Numbered from the stretch's first letter, positions 36,585-46,189 are shown. The stretch: DNA of 64,000 bases from Neorhizobium galegae (GCF_021391675.1 NZ_CP090095.1:997501-1061500), one strand, 5' to 3'. Numbers and translations: made by a program. The notes: generated by a model from the sequence alone, not told the origin.

Positions 36585-37385
36585 ATGGAGACCGCGTTGA
36601 ACCTCGCCACCGCCCATCGTCCTTCGCCGGAAACGCGGCGGACCTTCGACCGCCTCTCGGTCGAAAGCTTTGCAACACGGGCCGAGATGGGCGCCGCGGC
36701 GGCGGCCGACATTGCCGCCGCCTTGACCGAGCGCCTCGCCAACCAGACGGAAGTCCGCATGGTCTTTGCCGCCGCCCCCAGCCAGGCCGACATGCTGAAG
36801 GCGCTCTGCGCCGTGCCGGGCATCGACTGGGGCCGCGTCACCGCCTTCCACATGGACGAATATATCGGCCTTTCGCCCTCCTCGCCGGCGCGTTTCGCCA
36901 ACTGGCTGGACGAACATGTGTTCGCCAAGTTGCCGTTCGCCGCCGTGCACCGCATCACTCCCGAGCCGGATGCGGGCGCCGAGATACGCCGTTATTCCGA
37001 CCTGCTGAACGAGGCGCCGGTCGATTTCGTCTGCCTCGGCATCGGCGTCAACGGCCATATCGCCTTCAACGACCCGCCGGTCGCCGATTTCAAGGATCCG
37101 CTGGACGTCAAGATCGTCGAACTGGACGACATCTGCCGCCAGCAGCAGGTCGACGACGATTGTTTCCCCGACCTCGCGTCCGTGCCCCACGAGGCAATCA
37201 CGCTCACGGTGCCGCGCCTGCTCAGAGCCGACCGGATGTTCTGCGTCGTGCCGGGCGCCGTCAAGCGCGATGCCGTTTCGAAAACGCTCTACGGCCCGCT
37301 GACCACGGAATGCCCGGCCAGCGTCCTGCGCTTCCACGCCGCCTGCACCCTCTATATCGACAAGGATTCAGACCCCGATGCCTGA
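36585..37385 (+). CDS. Glucosamine-6-phosphate deaminase-like protein (NagB family)
   Basis: A 266-residue protein of the NagB/6-phosphogluconolactonase fold. Diagnostic motifs: FHMDEYIGL (catalytic Asp region), CLGIGVNGHIAFNDPP (active-site lid and His), and TVPRLLRADRMFCVVPGAVK. It is expected to convert a hexosamine-6-phosphate to the ketose phosphate plus ammonia. It is first in an operon with an SIS protein, nagA and a ceramidase-like hydrolase, behind a LacI-type operator. Overlaps the next gene by eight bases. True substrate may differ from GlcN-6-P, given the unusual partners. Confidence 0.88.
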   Translation: METALNLATAHRPSPETRRTFDRLSVESFATRAEMGAAAAADIAAALTERLANQTEVRMVFAAAPSQADMLKALCAVPGIDWGRVTAFHMDEYIGLSPSSPARFANWLDEHVFAKLPFAAVHRITPEPDAGAEIRRYSDLLNEAPVDFVCLGIGVNGHIAFNDPPVADFKDPLDVKIVELDDICRQQQVDDDCFPDLASVPHEAITLTVPRLLRADRMFCVVPGAVKRDAVSKTLYGPLTTECPASVLRFHAACTLYIDKDSDPDA

Positions 37386-38157
37386 GAACCCCGTCATCGA
37401 TGCGGATGCGCTCTGCGAAGGTTATCTTGCTTCGACCCAAGCTCTGATGCGGCGGGTCCTGGAGGAGGAGAAAGCCGCGCTCGACCAGGCTGCGGTAAAA
37501 CTCGCCGACCAGATCGCCGCCGACCGGCTGGTGCATATCTATGGTCCCGGCGGCCATTCCAATCTCGCCTCGCAGGAAGTCTTTTTTCGCGCTGGCGGCC
37601 TGATGCATATCAGCGCCATTCTCGACGAGGGCACGCTTCTGTCGAACGGCGCGCTCCGTTCCATGGCGATCGAACGCACGCCGGGTTACGGCAAGGTGGT
37701 CATCGCCAATCAGCGGCTCGGCGACACCGACCTGCTGATCCTCGTCAATGCCTACGGCATCAATGCCGCGCTGATCGATGCGGCGTTGGAAGCCAAACGC
37801 CGCGGCACCTTCCTGATCGGCGTCAGTTCCCGCGAACACGCCTCGAAAACCTCGCCGGACCATCCGGCCCGCCATCCGACCAGGCAGAACCTGCATGACA
37901 TCGTCGACATCGCCATCGACTGCAAGGTGCCGATCGGCGATGCGGTCGTGACCGTGCCGGGCATGGGCGAGAACATCGCGGCGATCTCCACTTTCGCCAA
38001 TGCGTTCACGCTGAATTGCCTGGTCATCCGCACGGTCGCCAAACTTGTCGAACGCGGCATCGAGCCGCCGGTGTGGCGCAGCGGCAATGCGCCGGGCGGC
38101 GATGAGGCAAACGGCCGTTTCATCGCCAATTTTCAAGGCCGGGTGAGGGCGCTCTGA
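37378..38157 (+). CDS. SIS-domain sugar isomerase-like protein
   Basis: A 259-residue SIS protein: LVHIYGPGGHSNLASQEVFFRAGG forms the phosphosugar loop, and DLLILVNAYGINAALIDAALEAKRRG with LIGVSSREHA the second half. It resembles the UPF0309 / sugar-isomerase-domain group, not the two-SIS GlmS type. It may bind or isomerise a phosphorylated amino sugar. Start overlaps nagB (ATGCCTGA); nagA starts two bases after the stop. Confidence 0.86.
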   Translation: MPENPVIDADALCEGYLASTQALMRRVLEEEKAALDQAAVKLADQIAADRLVHIYGPGGHSNLASQEVFFRAGGLMHISAILDEGTLLSNGALRSMAIERTPGYGKVVIANQRLGDTDLLILVNAYGINAALIDAALEAKRRGTFLIGVSSREHASKTSPDHPARHPTRQNLHDIVDIAIDCKVPIGDAVVTVPGMGENIAAISTFANAFTLNCLVIRTVAKLVERGIEPPVWRSGNAPGGDEANGRFIANFQGRVRAL

Positions 38158-38159
38158 CC

Positions 38160-39299
38160 ATGGTCGTCGACGGTATCGATCCCCGCACCGGCAAAGGTAT
38201 CGCGATCGAAATCGCCGACGGCGCGATAGCCGCCATTCGTCCGGCGGAAAATACCAGTCCGCGTTACATCTCCGCCGGCCTGATCGACCTACAGGTCAAC
38301 GGTTATCGCGGCTTCGACCTGAACAATGGCGAAGTCACCGCCAACATCCTCCTTTCGCTCTGCGAGGAGATGCTGGGCGTCGGCGTGACCACCTGGCTGC
38401 CAACCATCATCACGGCCTCCGAGACTTCCATCCTTCAGGCGCTCGCCGATATCGCAAGAATCCGCGCCGGCCACCGACTGATCGCCGAAATGGTGCCGGG
38501 CATCCATGTCGAAGGCCCGTCGATCTCGGACAAGGACGGTCCGCGTGGCGCCCATCCGCTGGCGCATGTCCGCCCGCCGTCGATCGCGGAATTCGACCGC
38601 TGGCAGCAGGCCTCCGGCAATCTGGTCTCGATGGTGACGCTTGCGCCGGAACACGAGGGCAGCGTCGAGTATATCCGCACTCTCACGGCGAGAGGCGTCC
38701 ACGTGGCGCTCGGCCACACCGCCGCGACGCCCGAGGAAATCCATGCGGCTGCAGAGGCCGGCGCGGTTCTCTCCACCCATCTCGGTAACGGCGCCGCCGC
38801 CATGCTGCCACGCCATCCCAATTTCATCTGGGCGCAGCTTGCCGACGATCGGCTGACGGCAAGCTTCATCGCCGACGGCTGGCACCTGCCGGCCGATACG
38901 TTCAAGGCCATGCTGCGCGCCAAGGGCATGGGTCGCGCGATCCTCGTGTCCGATATGGTGGCGCTCGCCGGCATGCCGGCCGGCATCTATGACCAGCCGG
39001 TCGGCGGCCGCGTCGAGGTTTCGCCTGAAGGCCGCATCAGCGTTGCCGGCACGCCCTATCTCGCCGGCGCCAGCCTGCCGCTGTCCGCCAATGTCGCGAT
39101 CGCGTCGCAGATGGCGGGCCTCCCGCTTGCCGATACGCTTCTGCTGGCCACCCGAAACCCTGGCCGCTTCGTCGGCGGACGGGGACGGCTGGAAGTCGGC
39201 GCCCGGGCCGATCTCATCCGTTTCGAATGGTCTGAAGGCGCGCGCGAACTGAAGGTCAGAGAAACCTGGGTCCACGGCGAAAAGGCGCACTGCGCATGA
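38160..39299 (+). CDS. nagA: N-acetylglucosamine-6-phosphate deacetylase
   Basis: A 379-residue amidohydrolase. Metal ligands and active site are visible: ISAGLIDLQVNGYRGFD at the start of the barrel, HVEGPSISDKDGPRGAH (Glu ligand), LGHTAAT and STHLGNG (His ligands), and VSDMVALAG (catalytic Asp). It removes acetate from GlcNAc-6-P or a related phosphate, feeding the nagB-like enzyme. The stop overlaps the start of the ceramidase-like gene (ATGA). No GlcNAc kinase or PTS component is in the locus, so phosphorylation must be done elsewhere. Confidence 0.92.
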   Translation: MVVDGIDPRTGKGIAIEIADGAIAAIRPAENTSPRYISAGLIDLQVNGYRGFDLNNGEVTANILLSLCEEMLGVGVTTWLPTIITASETSILQALADIARIRAGHRLIAEMVPGIHVEGPSISDKDGPRGAHPLAHVRPPSIAEFDRWQQASGNLVSMVTLAPEHEGSVEYIRTLTARGVHVALGHTAATPEEIHAAAEAGAVLSTHLGNGAAAMLPRHPNFIWAQLADDRLTASFIADGWHLPADTFKAMLRAKGMGRAILVSDMVALAGMPAGIYDQPVGGRVEVSPEGRISVAGTPYLAGASLPLSANVAIASQMAGLPLADTLLLATRNPGRFVGGRGRLEVGARADLIRFEWSEGARELKVRETWVHGEKAHCA

Positions 39300-40567
39300 T
39301 CCCGGTCGGAGCCGCCATCGTCGATATCACCCCGCCGCCCGGTCTTGCGATGTCCGGTTTTGCGGCACGCACCCTGCCGGCCAAAGGCGCCCATGATGCC
39401 CTGACGGCGCGCGCCGTGGTGGTCGGCGACACGGCGGTCGTCGTCGCCGATGTGATCGGCATCGATGCCGCGACGAGCGCCCGGATCCGTAAGCGTTGCA
39501 TCCTGCCGACGGATAATGTCGTGGTCGCAGCACTCCACAATCACGGTGGCCCGGTCTCCATGGCCGGCCGGCTCAGCATCGCAGCCGATCCAACCTATCT
39601 GGAGCGGCTGGAAGACGCATGCGTCGCAGCCATCGACAAGGCCGCCGCCTCGCGCCGGCCGGCAACGATCACTGTGGGGCAGGGAAGTGATCCGGGGATT
39701 GCGCGCAATCGGCGCCATCCGGGCGGACCCGTGGATGCTTCCCTGCCGCTCCTTCGCATCCGCGCTGCGGATGGCAGCATGATCGCCCTCGTCACCGCCT
39801 ATGCCTGCCATCCGGTCGTGCTGGCGGCCGACAATCTCCTCTGGACGGCGGATTATCCGCATTTCGTTCGCCATGCGCTGGAAGAAGCTCATCCCGGCGC
39901 GGTCGCCCTGTTCATGACCGGCTGCGTCGGCGACGCCAATACCGGCCACTCGGCGCATGCGTCGATCTCGCTTGCCGCGAACCCGGATCGCAGCTTTGCT
40001 GCCGCCGAACGGATCGGCCGCAAGATCGCGGAGGCCGCGCTCGGCGCTGCCGAACAGCCCGTTTCAGAGACATCAAGCGCTCGCAACGGCACCGTCAGCC
40101 TCGCCTTCGCGCGCCGCGAGACCGAAGCCTCCGAAATTCTCGAAAACCGCTGGCGGGACGAGGCCCTGAGCGCCGAACCCGCCCGCAAAAACCTGCTCGG
40201 CTATTGGGCCAATTGGGCACGCGACATCGCGCCGCTTGAACCGGAGCCGCTGGCAGCGCGGGTGACCGTGCTCGATTGGGGTGGGGTGCCGATCGTCGCG
40301 CTGCCGGGCGAGATCTTTGCGGAGACGGCGCTGACCATCCGTGCGGCACTCGGCGCGGACGCGCCGGCCTTCGTCATCGGCTTTGCCGACGACAATCCCG
40401 GCTACATCCCGCCGGCCAGCGAATTCCAGTTCGGCGGCTACGAAGTCGACGAGGCGCACCGCTATTACGGCGTGGCGGCGACCTTCGCTCCGGGCTCTGC
40501 CGAAGCGCTCGCGGCCTGCGCTATCGAACTCGCGAAAGCGACCTCCAGTGGAAGCGAGGCCGCATGA
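39296..40567 (+). CDS. Neutral ceramidase N-terminal domain-like hydrolase, cytoplasmic
   Basis: 423 residues matching the first domain of neutral/alkaline ceramidases: AAIVDITPPPGLAMSGFAAR at the N terminus, ALHNHGGP (zinc His region), YACHPVVL and MTGCVGDANTG. Classical ceramidases have a nucleophilic Ser in the GDxSPN loop; here the loop reads GDANTG, so that Ser seems absent. There is no signal peptide. The C-terminal beta domain of ceramidases is also missing. In an operon with nagA and nagB, an amide-bond hydrolase acting on an N-acylated sugar is an attractive idea, but the activity is unknown. Confidence 0.82.
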   Translation: MIPVGAAIVDITPPPGLAMSGFAARTLPAKGAHDALTARAVVVGDTAVVVADVIGIDAATSARIRKRCILPTDNVVVAALHNHGGPVSMAGRLSIAADPTYLERLEDACVAAIDKAAASRRPATITVGQGSDPGIARNRRHPGGPVDASLPLLRIRAADGSMIALVTAYACHPVVLAADNLLWTADYPHFVRHALEEAHPGAVALFMTGCVGDANTGHSAHASISLAANPDRSFAAAERIGRKIAEAALGAAEQPVSETSSARNGTVSLAFARRETEASEILENRWRDEALSAEPARKNLLGYWANWARDIAPLEPEPLAARVTVLDWGGVPIVALPGEIFAETALTIRAALGADAPAFVIGFADDNPGYIPPASEFQFGGYEVDEAHRYYGVAATFAPGSAEALAACAIELAKATSSGSEAA

Positions 40568-40597
40568 GCCGATGGGCCATCACAAACGATCCGATGC

Positions 40598-40619
40598 TTG
40601 ACACGCAACCGGTTGCATG
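40598..40619 (+). promoter_or_regulatory. Second LacI-type operator overlapping TTGACA, upstream of the ABC transporter
   Basis: TTGACA (40598-40603) overlaps CACGCAACCGGTTGCATG (40602-40619), which differs from the 36489 site at one position. It lies 30 bases after the ceramidase-like stop and 36 bases before the binding-protein ATG. The shared architecture shows that both halves of the locus answer to the same regulator. Confidence 0.74.
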
Positions 40620-40655
40620 AGAGCTTTTTGTCAACAACAACAAGGGAACAGGGAC

Positions 40656-41963
40656 ATGAAAAACAGATCAGCAAAGACCAGGATTTCGACCCGCGCGCTG
40701 CTTGTGAGCGCGGCATTCGGCGCAGCCCTTCTCTCGGGCGCTTCCACCGTTTCGGCCGAAACGCTGACGGTCTGGAGCGGTTATCCGGAAATGGCACCGT
40801 TCTACGAACATGTCGCGCAGGGCATGAAGGCCGCTTATCCTAAACTCGAGGTGAAGGTCGAGGCGATCGCCCTTCGCGAACATGAAAAGCGCGTCGCGCT
40901 CGGCCTTACCGGCGGCCAGGACGGCACGACGGTGATCGAGCTCTCCGGCTCGACCGCCACCCGTTACCTTGAAAACGATCTTCTGCCGGAAGCGCCGGCG
41001 GATATCTCGACCTTCGTGAAGGACCCGAAGAACTTCGACAAGTTCTTCAGCGATACTGCAGGCCAGGGCGGCAAGATCTACGGCGTGCCGCTTTTCCGCG
41101 GCCAGGGCGCGCTCTATTACAACACCGACATGTTCAAGGCTGCGGGGCTGACGGCCGCGCCGAAGACCATGGAGGAATATTCGACCTATGCCGAGAAGCT
41201 GACCAAGCGCGATGCCTCCGGCAAGGCGACGGTGTCGGGCTGGAGCATGCGTCTCTCGGGCGGTGGCCAGGGCATTGCAGAGAAATTCTGGATCAACATG
41301 CATCAATATGGCGGCGCCATCCTGGTTCCCGCAGGCGAGGGCAAGTGGAAGCCCAATTTCGCCAATGAAGCTGGCCGCAAGGCGCTGAAACAATATCTCA
41401 CCAACATCTTCACCACCAAGACGGTCACCCCGGAAATGCCGGCCGATGCCGATGCCTTCGAGCGCGGCCAGACCGCCATGTTCATCCGCGAATCCTGGGT
41501 GATCGGCGACATCGCCAAAAAGGCGCCGGACCTGAAATACGCCACCGCGCCGCTGCCGAAGGGTTCCATCGCCCTGCCCACCAACCTCTATGTCGCGGGC
41601 AAGGGCGCTGATGCCAAGGTCGGCTGGGAATTCGCCAAGGCGGCCAATTCGCCGGACAACCTCGTCTGGCTGCTCCAGAACGTCGGCTGGCTGCCGAACC
41701 GTTCGGGTGTCGACTATTCGGCCGTCACGTCCAAGCAACCGGCGTTTGCTGCCTTCGTCGACTATCCGAAAGGCTACGAGTTCTTCACGCTGCCGTCGAT
41801 CGGCCCGATCGAAGAGATTCTGACCCGCGTTGCCGCCCAGCTCGTCGCCGCTTTCGGCGACGCCTCGCTTGCCGGCGACGATGCCAAGATCGATGCTTTC
41901 CTCAAGAAGGCCAGCGACGAAGTGAACACCATCCTCGCCCGCGAAGGCCTGGCTGCGAAATAA
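40656..41963 (+). CDS. ABC transporter sugar-binding protein (family 1)
   Basis: A 435-residue extracellular solute-binding protein. Signal peptide about residues 1-34 (RALLVSAAFGAALLSGASTVSA), then ETLTVWSGYPEM, the usual start of family 1 carbohydrate binders; YGVPLFRGQGALYYNTDMFKAAGL is the central family motif. I chose the ATG at 40656, with AGGGA upstream and a proper leader; an upstream in-frame start at 40617 would spoil the leader. It is the first gene after the second LacI operator, followed by a stem-loop and two permease genes. The ligand is probably an oligosaccharide related to the enzymes of the locus. Confidence 0.93.
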   Translation: MKNRSAKTRISTRALLVSAAFGAALLSGASTVSAETLTVWSGYPEMAPFYEHVAQGMKAAYPKLEVKVEAIALREHEKRVALGLTGGQDGTTVIELSGSTATRYLENDLLPEAPADISTFVKDPKNFDKFFSDTAGQGGKIYGVPLFRGQGALYYNTDMFKAAGLTAAPKTMEEYSTYAEKLTKRDASGKATVSGWSMRLSGGGQGIAEKFWINMHQYGGAILVPAGEGKWKPNFANEAGRKALKQYLTNIFTTKTVTPEMPADADAFERGQTAMFIRESWVIGDIAKKAPDLKYATAPLPKGSIALPTNLYVAGKGADAKVGWEFAKAANSPDNLVWLLQNVGWLPNRSGVDYSAVTSKQPAFAAFVDYPKGYEFFTLPSIGPIEEILTRVAAQLVAAFGDASLAGDDAKIDAFLKKASDEVNTILAREGLAAK

Positions 41964-41991
41964 TCGCCGGCACCACTCGCCAATCGCATGG

Positions 41992-42015
41992 GCCCGGAGC
42001 ATCATTGCTCCGGGC
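41992..42015 (+). other. Stem-loop between binding-protein and permease genes
   Basis: GCCCGGAGC, loop atcatt, GCTCCGGGC: a perfect 9-bp stem without a T-run. Hairpins at this position in sugar ABC operons commonly protect the binding-protein mRNA and reduce read-through, giving more binding protein than permease. That role is inferred from position. Confidence 0.7.
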
Positions 42016-42083
42016 ACTTAAAACGGGGATCCAGGGTCCGACCCGCGCCGCGGCCGAACCCTGCTGTCTACAGGCCAAACTTT

Positions 42084-42971
42084 ATGCTGAAGCGCAAAAG
42101 ATGGATTTTTGCGATCCTTGCGATTTTGCCGACCCTGGCAGTCTTTGCCTATGTCCGGCTTTATCCGATCGCCGACACGCTGAGGCTCAGCCTTTTCAAG
42201 TGGGACATCCTGTCGAAGAACAAGCCCTTCGTCGGCCTCGCGAATTTCCGCGAGCTGATGGGCGACCACCTGTTCATCGATGCGCTGGTCAACACGACGA
42301 TCATCGCCTTCGGCGTGCTGATCCTGACCATTCCGATGGCGCTGATCATCGCCGCGCTGATCTTCCACCGCACCCGCTCGCGGATGGCGGGTTTCTACGA
42401 GACGGCGATCTTCATTCCGCATGTCGTGTCGCTGGTTCCCGCCGCCATGGCCTGGAAGTGGATCTTTGATGCCCGCCTCGGGCCGCTGAACGCGCTGCTG
42501 ACCTTTTTCGGCATCCCGGCGCAATCCTGGCTGTTCGATCCGGTTCTGTCGGTCATCTGCATCATCGTGCTCTGCTCTTGGCAGGCGCTGGGTTACGCGG
42601 TGCTGATCTATATCGTCGGCTTCAAGAACCTGCCGGTCTCGCTTTATGAAGCGGCGAAGCTCGATGGCGCCTCCGGCCCGCAGAGCTTCTGGTACCTGTC
42701 GATCCCGATGCTGAAACCGATCACCCTCTATGTCTCAGTCGTAACGCTGGTTTCCGGCTTCAACGTCTACGCCCAGGCCTTCGTGCTCGCCTCCGATGCG
42801 CAAGGGGCGCCCGGACGGCAGGTGCGGGTGCTGGTTCTTGACATGCTGGAAAACAGCTTTCGCAATTACCGCGTCGGTTACGCGGCGTCCGAAGCCGTCG
42901 TGCTCCTGGTCATCGTGCTGGGGCTGACGCTCATCCAGTTCTCGACGCTGCGGGAAAGGGGCAAGGCATGA
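42084..42971 (+). CDS. Sugar ABC transporter permease (MalF-like)
   Basis: A 295-residue inner-membrane protein with about six helices and the EAA loop EAAKLDGASGPQSFWYLSIPML, which contacts the ATPase. I chose the ATG at 42084 because the sequence from there begins with a typical first helix (RWIFAILAILPTLAVFAYV); an upstream in-frame ATG at 41988 would translate the stem-loop. The stop overlaps the next permease start (ATGA). Confidence 0.94.
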   Translation: MLKRKRWIFAILAILPTLAVFAYVRLYPIADTLRLSLFKWDILSKNKPFVGLANFRELMGDHLFIDALVNTTIIAFGVLILTIPMALIIAALIFHRTRSRMAGFYETAIFIPHVVSLVPAAMAWKWIFDARLGPLNALLTFFGIPAQSWLFDPVLSVICIIVLCSWQALGYAVLIYIVGFKNLPVSLYEAAKLDGASGPQSFWYLSIPMLKPITLYVSVVTLVSGFNVYAQAFVLASDAQGAPGRQVRVLVLDMLENSFRNYRVGYAASEAVVLLVIVLGLTLIQFSTLRERGKA

Positions 42972-43861
42972 CCACCAATTCTGTGAATTATATCGAGCCC
43001 ACCACTGAAGAGCTGTCCGAGGGCGTGCGCCTGCGCCGCAAGAAGCGCGCAATCAACTTCGCGATCGACGTCTTCCTCATCGTCGTCTCGATCCTGATGC
43101 TCCTGCCGCTGGTCTTCCTGGTGGCGAACGCCTTCAAGACGCCCGCCGAAATGCTCTCGTGGCCGCCGACCATCATCCCGCGCGACCCGACGATTGCCAA
43201 TTTCTCCGCCGTGCTCGGCGAAACGCCGCTGCTCCGCTGGATCGCCAACAGCATCGCCTTTGCGGTGATGTCGACCATCGCCATCGTCGCGACATCTGCG
43301 ATTGCCGGCTACATCTTCGGAAAATTCCGCTTCCGGACGATGAACATCCTCTTCGCACTCTTCCTCGCAACCGCCATCGTGCCGTTCGAGGTCTACATGA
43401 TCCCGCTCTATTTCCAGGCCAAGAGCCTCGGCATCCTCAATTCCGTCTGGGGCCTGCTGCTCGGTTATCTGGTGATGAGCTTCGGCATCTTCCTGATCCG
43501 CCAGAACGTCATCCACTCGATTCCCGACGAACTGCTGGAAGCCGCCCGCATCGATGGCGCCGGTGAGTTCTGGATCTTCCTCCACATCGTCCTGCCGCTC
43601 TTGCGCGGCGCCCTTGGAGCGCTCGCCGTCCTCGCCTTTTTCCAGGCCTGGACCGCCTTCGCCTGGCCGATGATCGTCGCGACGACCCGCACCAGTTACA
43701 CGATCGAAGTGGGCTTGGCGCTGTTCCAGACCGGCTTCACCGTCGATCTCGGGCGCCTCAGCGCCGCCTCCGCCACGGTCCTCATCCCCTCCATCCTGCT
43801 CTTCGTCATCCTGCGCCGCAACTTCGTGCAGGGCGTCGCCAGCACCGGCCTCAAGGAGTGA
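42968..43861 (+). CDS. Sugar ABC transporter permease (MalG-like)
   Basis: A 297-residue partner permease with six helices and the EAA loop EAARIDGAGEFWIFLHIVLPLL. It starts within the stop of the first permease. Together with the binding protein and the ATPase gene three genes on, it forms a complete CUT1-type importer. Confidence 0.94.
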   Translation: MTTNSVNYIEPTTEELSEGVRLRRKKRAINFAIDVFLIVVSILMLLPLVFLVANAFKTPAEMLSWPPTIIPRDPTIANFSAVLGETPLLRWIANSIAFAVMSTIAIVATSAIAGYIFGKFRFRTMNILFALFLATAIVPFEVYMIPLYFQAKSLGILNSVWGLLLGYLVMSFGIFLIRQNVIHSIPDELLEAARIDGAGEFWIFLHIVLPLLRGALGALAVLAFFQAWTAFAWPMIVATTRTSYTIEVGLALFQTGFTVDLGRLSAASATVLIPSILLFVILRRNFVQGVASTGLKE

Positions 43862-43863
43862 CG

Positions 43864-45096
43864 ATGGCGATGGATTTCCTTGAAGAAGCCCGCACCACCT
43901 ATGCCGCAGCCAATGCCGGCACCCTCTACTGGATGCTGCAGCGGCCGATGCTCGGCGGCGGGTTCCTGAACACCAAGCAGAACAGCCTGACACTGGACGA
44001 CTATGGCGCGGAAGGCGGTGTTCGAGGTCCGGATTACACCTATGGCTGGATCCAGGGAAGGGGACTGGAAGCGGTCGTCACCCATGCCGAGTTCTTCCAG
44101 CAGGAACTGCCGCCCTTAGCTGAAAAGCTCGATGCCGCCGGCCGTCGTCTCTATGACCTGTTGGCGAACCTCCAGAAGCCGGATGGCCACGCCTATTTCT
44201 GCTACGACCGCGACATGCAGGCCGTCTATGCCGATCAGGCGAACATGCTCCAGACCCAGGAAAAGCCGGCACTGATCTACACCTATTCCGACGCCTTCGT
44301 GGCCAAGGGGCTGGTGGCCGCGGCAAGCCGCTATGGCCTGCCGGATATTACCGACCATCTCGCCTATTTCGACCGGGTGATCACTGCCATCGAAACCGGC
44401 CGTTTCCAGATGGACGAACGCCGGCCACTCTCACTCGATAGCCTCGCCGTCCAGGCCAATGATTTCGGTCCGCGCATGATCCTGCTCGGTGCAGCCGGCA
44501 TGCTGAAGCGCGCCGGCCACACAGCGCATCTCGCCTTTGCCGACCGCTTCATCGCCCATGTCATCGACAGGCATTACGACGCTGCGACCGGCCTGCTCCG
44601 CAATGTGCCCGGCGAGGACAGCTGCAACGTCGGCCACGGCATCGAGTTCGTCGGCTTCGCGCTCGACTATCTCGATGACACCGCCGATCCGGCACTGATC
44701 GACAAATTGGAACGCATCCTCGTTTCTTCCTTTCGAAAGGGCTTCGTCGGTCCCGGCATCACGCTCACGGTGTCCATCAAGACCGGTGAGGCGCAGAGCC
44801 CCTATTGCCCGTGGTGGTCGCTGCCGGAAACCATCCGATCGGCAGCTCTCGCACACGAGCGCACCGGTAGCGCCGCCAGCCTCAGCGTCTGGAAGACCGC
44901 GCATGCCGCCTTCTTTGAGCGCTACTGGCGCGGCACACCGCCGATCGCCTACCAGACCATGACCAAGGACGGCCCGGTCGATTTCGTGCCCGCGACGCCG
45001 GATCTCGATCCCGGCTATCACACCGGCCTCAGCCTGCTCGCAGCCATTCACGCCGCAGATCGGTTGAAGCCTCAAACCCGAACAGTTTCAGGATAA
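43864..45096 (+). CDS. AGE-family (N-acylglucosamine 2-epimerase-like) protein
   Basis: 410 residues of an alpha/alpha-barrel protein. Features consistent with the AGE/cellobiose-epimerase superfamily are [34 protein letters not shown] and the terminal [15 protein letters not shown], which supply the His and Glu residues used in sugar 2-epimerisation. The ATG at 43864 has AAGGAG five bases upstream. Unusually it lies between permease and ATPase genes of the importer, so its substrate should be an imported sugar. A glycoside hydrolase with the same fold is the main alternative. Confidence 0.72.
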   Translation: MAMDFLEEARTTYAAANAGTLYWMLQRPMLGGGFLNTKQNSLTLDDYGAEGGVRGPDYTYGWIQGRGLEAVVTHAEFFQQELPPLAEKLDAAGRRLYDLLANLQKPDGHAYFCYDRDMQAVYADQANMLQTQEKPALIYTYSDAFVAKGLVAAASRYGLPDITDHLAYFDRVITAIETGRFQMDERRPLSLDSLAVQANDFGPRMILLGAAGMLKRAGHTAHLAFADRFIAHVIDRHYDAATGLLRNVPGEDSCNVGHGIEFVGFALDYLDDTADPALIDKLERILVSSFRKGFVGPGITLTVSIKTGEAQSPYCPWWSLPETIRSAALAHERTGSAASLSVWKTAHAAFFERYWRGTPPIAYQTMTKDGPVDFVPATPDLDPGYHTGLSLLAAIHAADRLKPQTRTVSG

Positions 45097-45100
45097 ATAC

Positions 45101-46168
45101 ATGGCTTCCGTTGAAATCCAGAACGTCCGCAAGGCCTATGGCGACTTCGAGACCATCAAGGGCGTGTCGGTCGATGTGCCGGATGGCGCCTTCGTTGTCC
45201 TCGTCGGCCCCTCCGGCTGCGGCAAGTCCACGCTGCTGCGGATGATCGCCGGGCTCGAGGATATCTCCGGCGGCACGATCCGTATCGACGGCCGCGTCAT
45301 CAACGAGGTCGAGCCGAAGAACCGCGACATCGCCATGGTTTTCCAGAATTATGCGCTCTACCCGCATATGACCATTGCCGAGAACATGGGCTTCTCGCTG
45401 CGGCTCGCCAAGAAATCCAAGGAGGAGATCGCCGAGCGGGTCAACGACGCGGCGCGTATCCTGGGGCTTACCGATTACCTCAAGCGTTACCCGAAGCAAC
45501 TCTCCGGCGGTCAAAGACAGCGCGTCGCCATGGGCCGCGCAATTGTCCGCAACCCCAAGGTTTTCCTGTTCGACGAACCGCTCTCCAACCTCGACGCCAA
45601 GCTGCGCGTGCAGATGCGCGCGGAACTCAAGGACATCCACGCCCGCATCAAGACGACTACCGTCTACGTCACCCACGACCAGATTGAGGCGATGACCATG
45701 GCCGACCGGATCGTGGTGATGCGGGATGGTATCGTCGAGCAGGTCGGCGCGCCGCTGGAACTCTACGACAGGCCGGTCAACACCTTCGTCGCCAGCTTCA
45801 TCGGCTCGCCGTCGATGAATTTCCTGGCCGGCAAAGTGGCCGAAGATCGTAAGTCCGTGCTGACCGAAAATGGCGTCCGCCTGCCGCTCGGCCCGGAAGC
45901 TTCCGCTCCCCCCGGCACCGCGGTCATCTACGGCATCCGGCCTGAACACCTCGCCATCGCCTCCGGAAACGAGGGCATTCCGATGACCGTGACGAATATC
46001 GAGCCGACCGGTTCGGAAACCTTTGTGCAGGGCATCGTCGACGGCCAGAAATTCTCGGCGCAGCTGCGTGAGCGGCTTTTCATCAAAACCGGCGAAGTGC
46101 TTAATCTGGCGCTCGCGCCCACCAACAGCCATGTCTTCGATGCCGCCACCGGCATGCGGCTCGGCTGA
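45101..46168 (+). CDS. Sugar ABC transporter ATPase (UgpC/MsmK/MalK type)
   Basis: 355 residues. Walker [10 protein letters not shown] (residues 36-44), Q-loop [13 protein letters not shown], signature [14 protein letters not shown], Walker [13 protein letters not shown], and H-loop YVTHDQIEA are intact. A C-terminal regulatory TOBE domain (from about residue 235) contains GIRPEHLAI. Energises the importer formed with the two upstream permeases. It begins four bases after the epimerase stop. Confidence 0.95.
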   Translation: MASVEIQNVRKAYGDFETIKGVSVDVPDGAFVVLVGPSGCGKSTLLRMIAGLEDISGGTIRIDGRVINEVEPKNRDIAMVFQNYALYPHMTIAENMGFSLRLAKKSKEEIAERVNDAARILGLTDYLKRYPKQLSGGQRQRVAMGRAIVRNPKVFLFDEPLSNLDAKLRVQMRAELKDIHARIKTTTVYVTHDQIEAMTMADRIVVMRDGIVEQVGAPLELYDRPVNTFVASFIGSPSMNFLAGKVAEDRKSVLTENGVRLPLGPEASAPPGTAVIYGIRPEHLAIASGNEGIPMTVTNIEPTGSETFVQGIVDGQKFSAQLRERLFIKTGEVLNLALAPTNSHVFDAATGMRLG

Positions 46169-46189
46169 CAAGCATAAGGTAACAATAGG

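Noticed and set aside
40629..40643. CAA-rich run before the binding-protein gene as a microsatellite
   Set aside because: Only a few units, part of an ordinary leader sequence.
41988..42083. Upstream start for the first permease (ATG at 41988)
   Set aside because: It would translate a stem-loop and give a hydrophilic extension not seen in MalF-type permeases.
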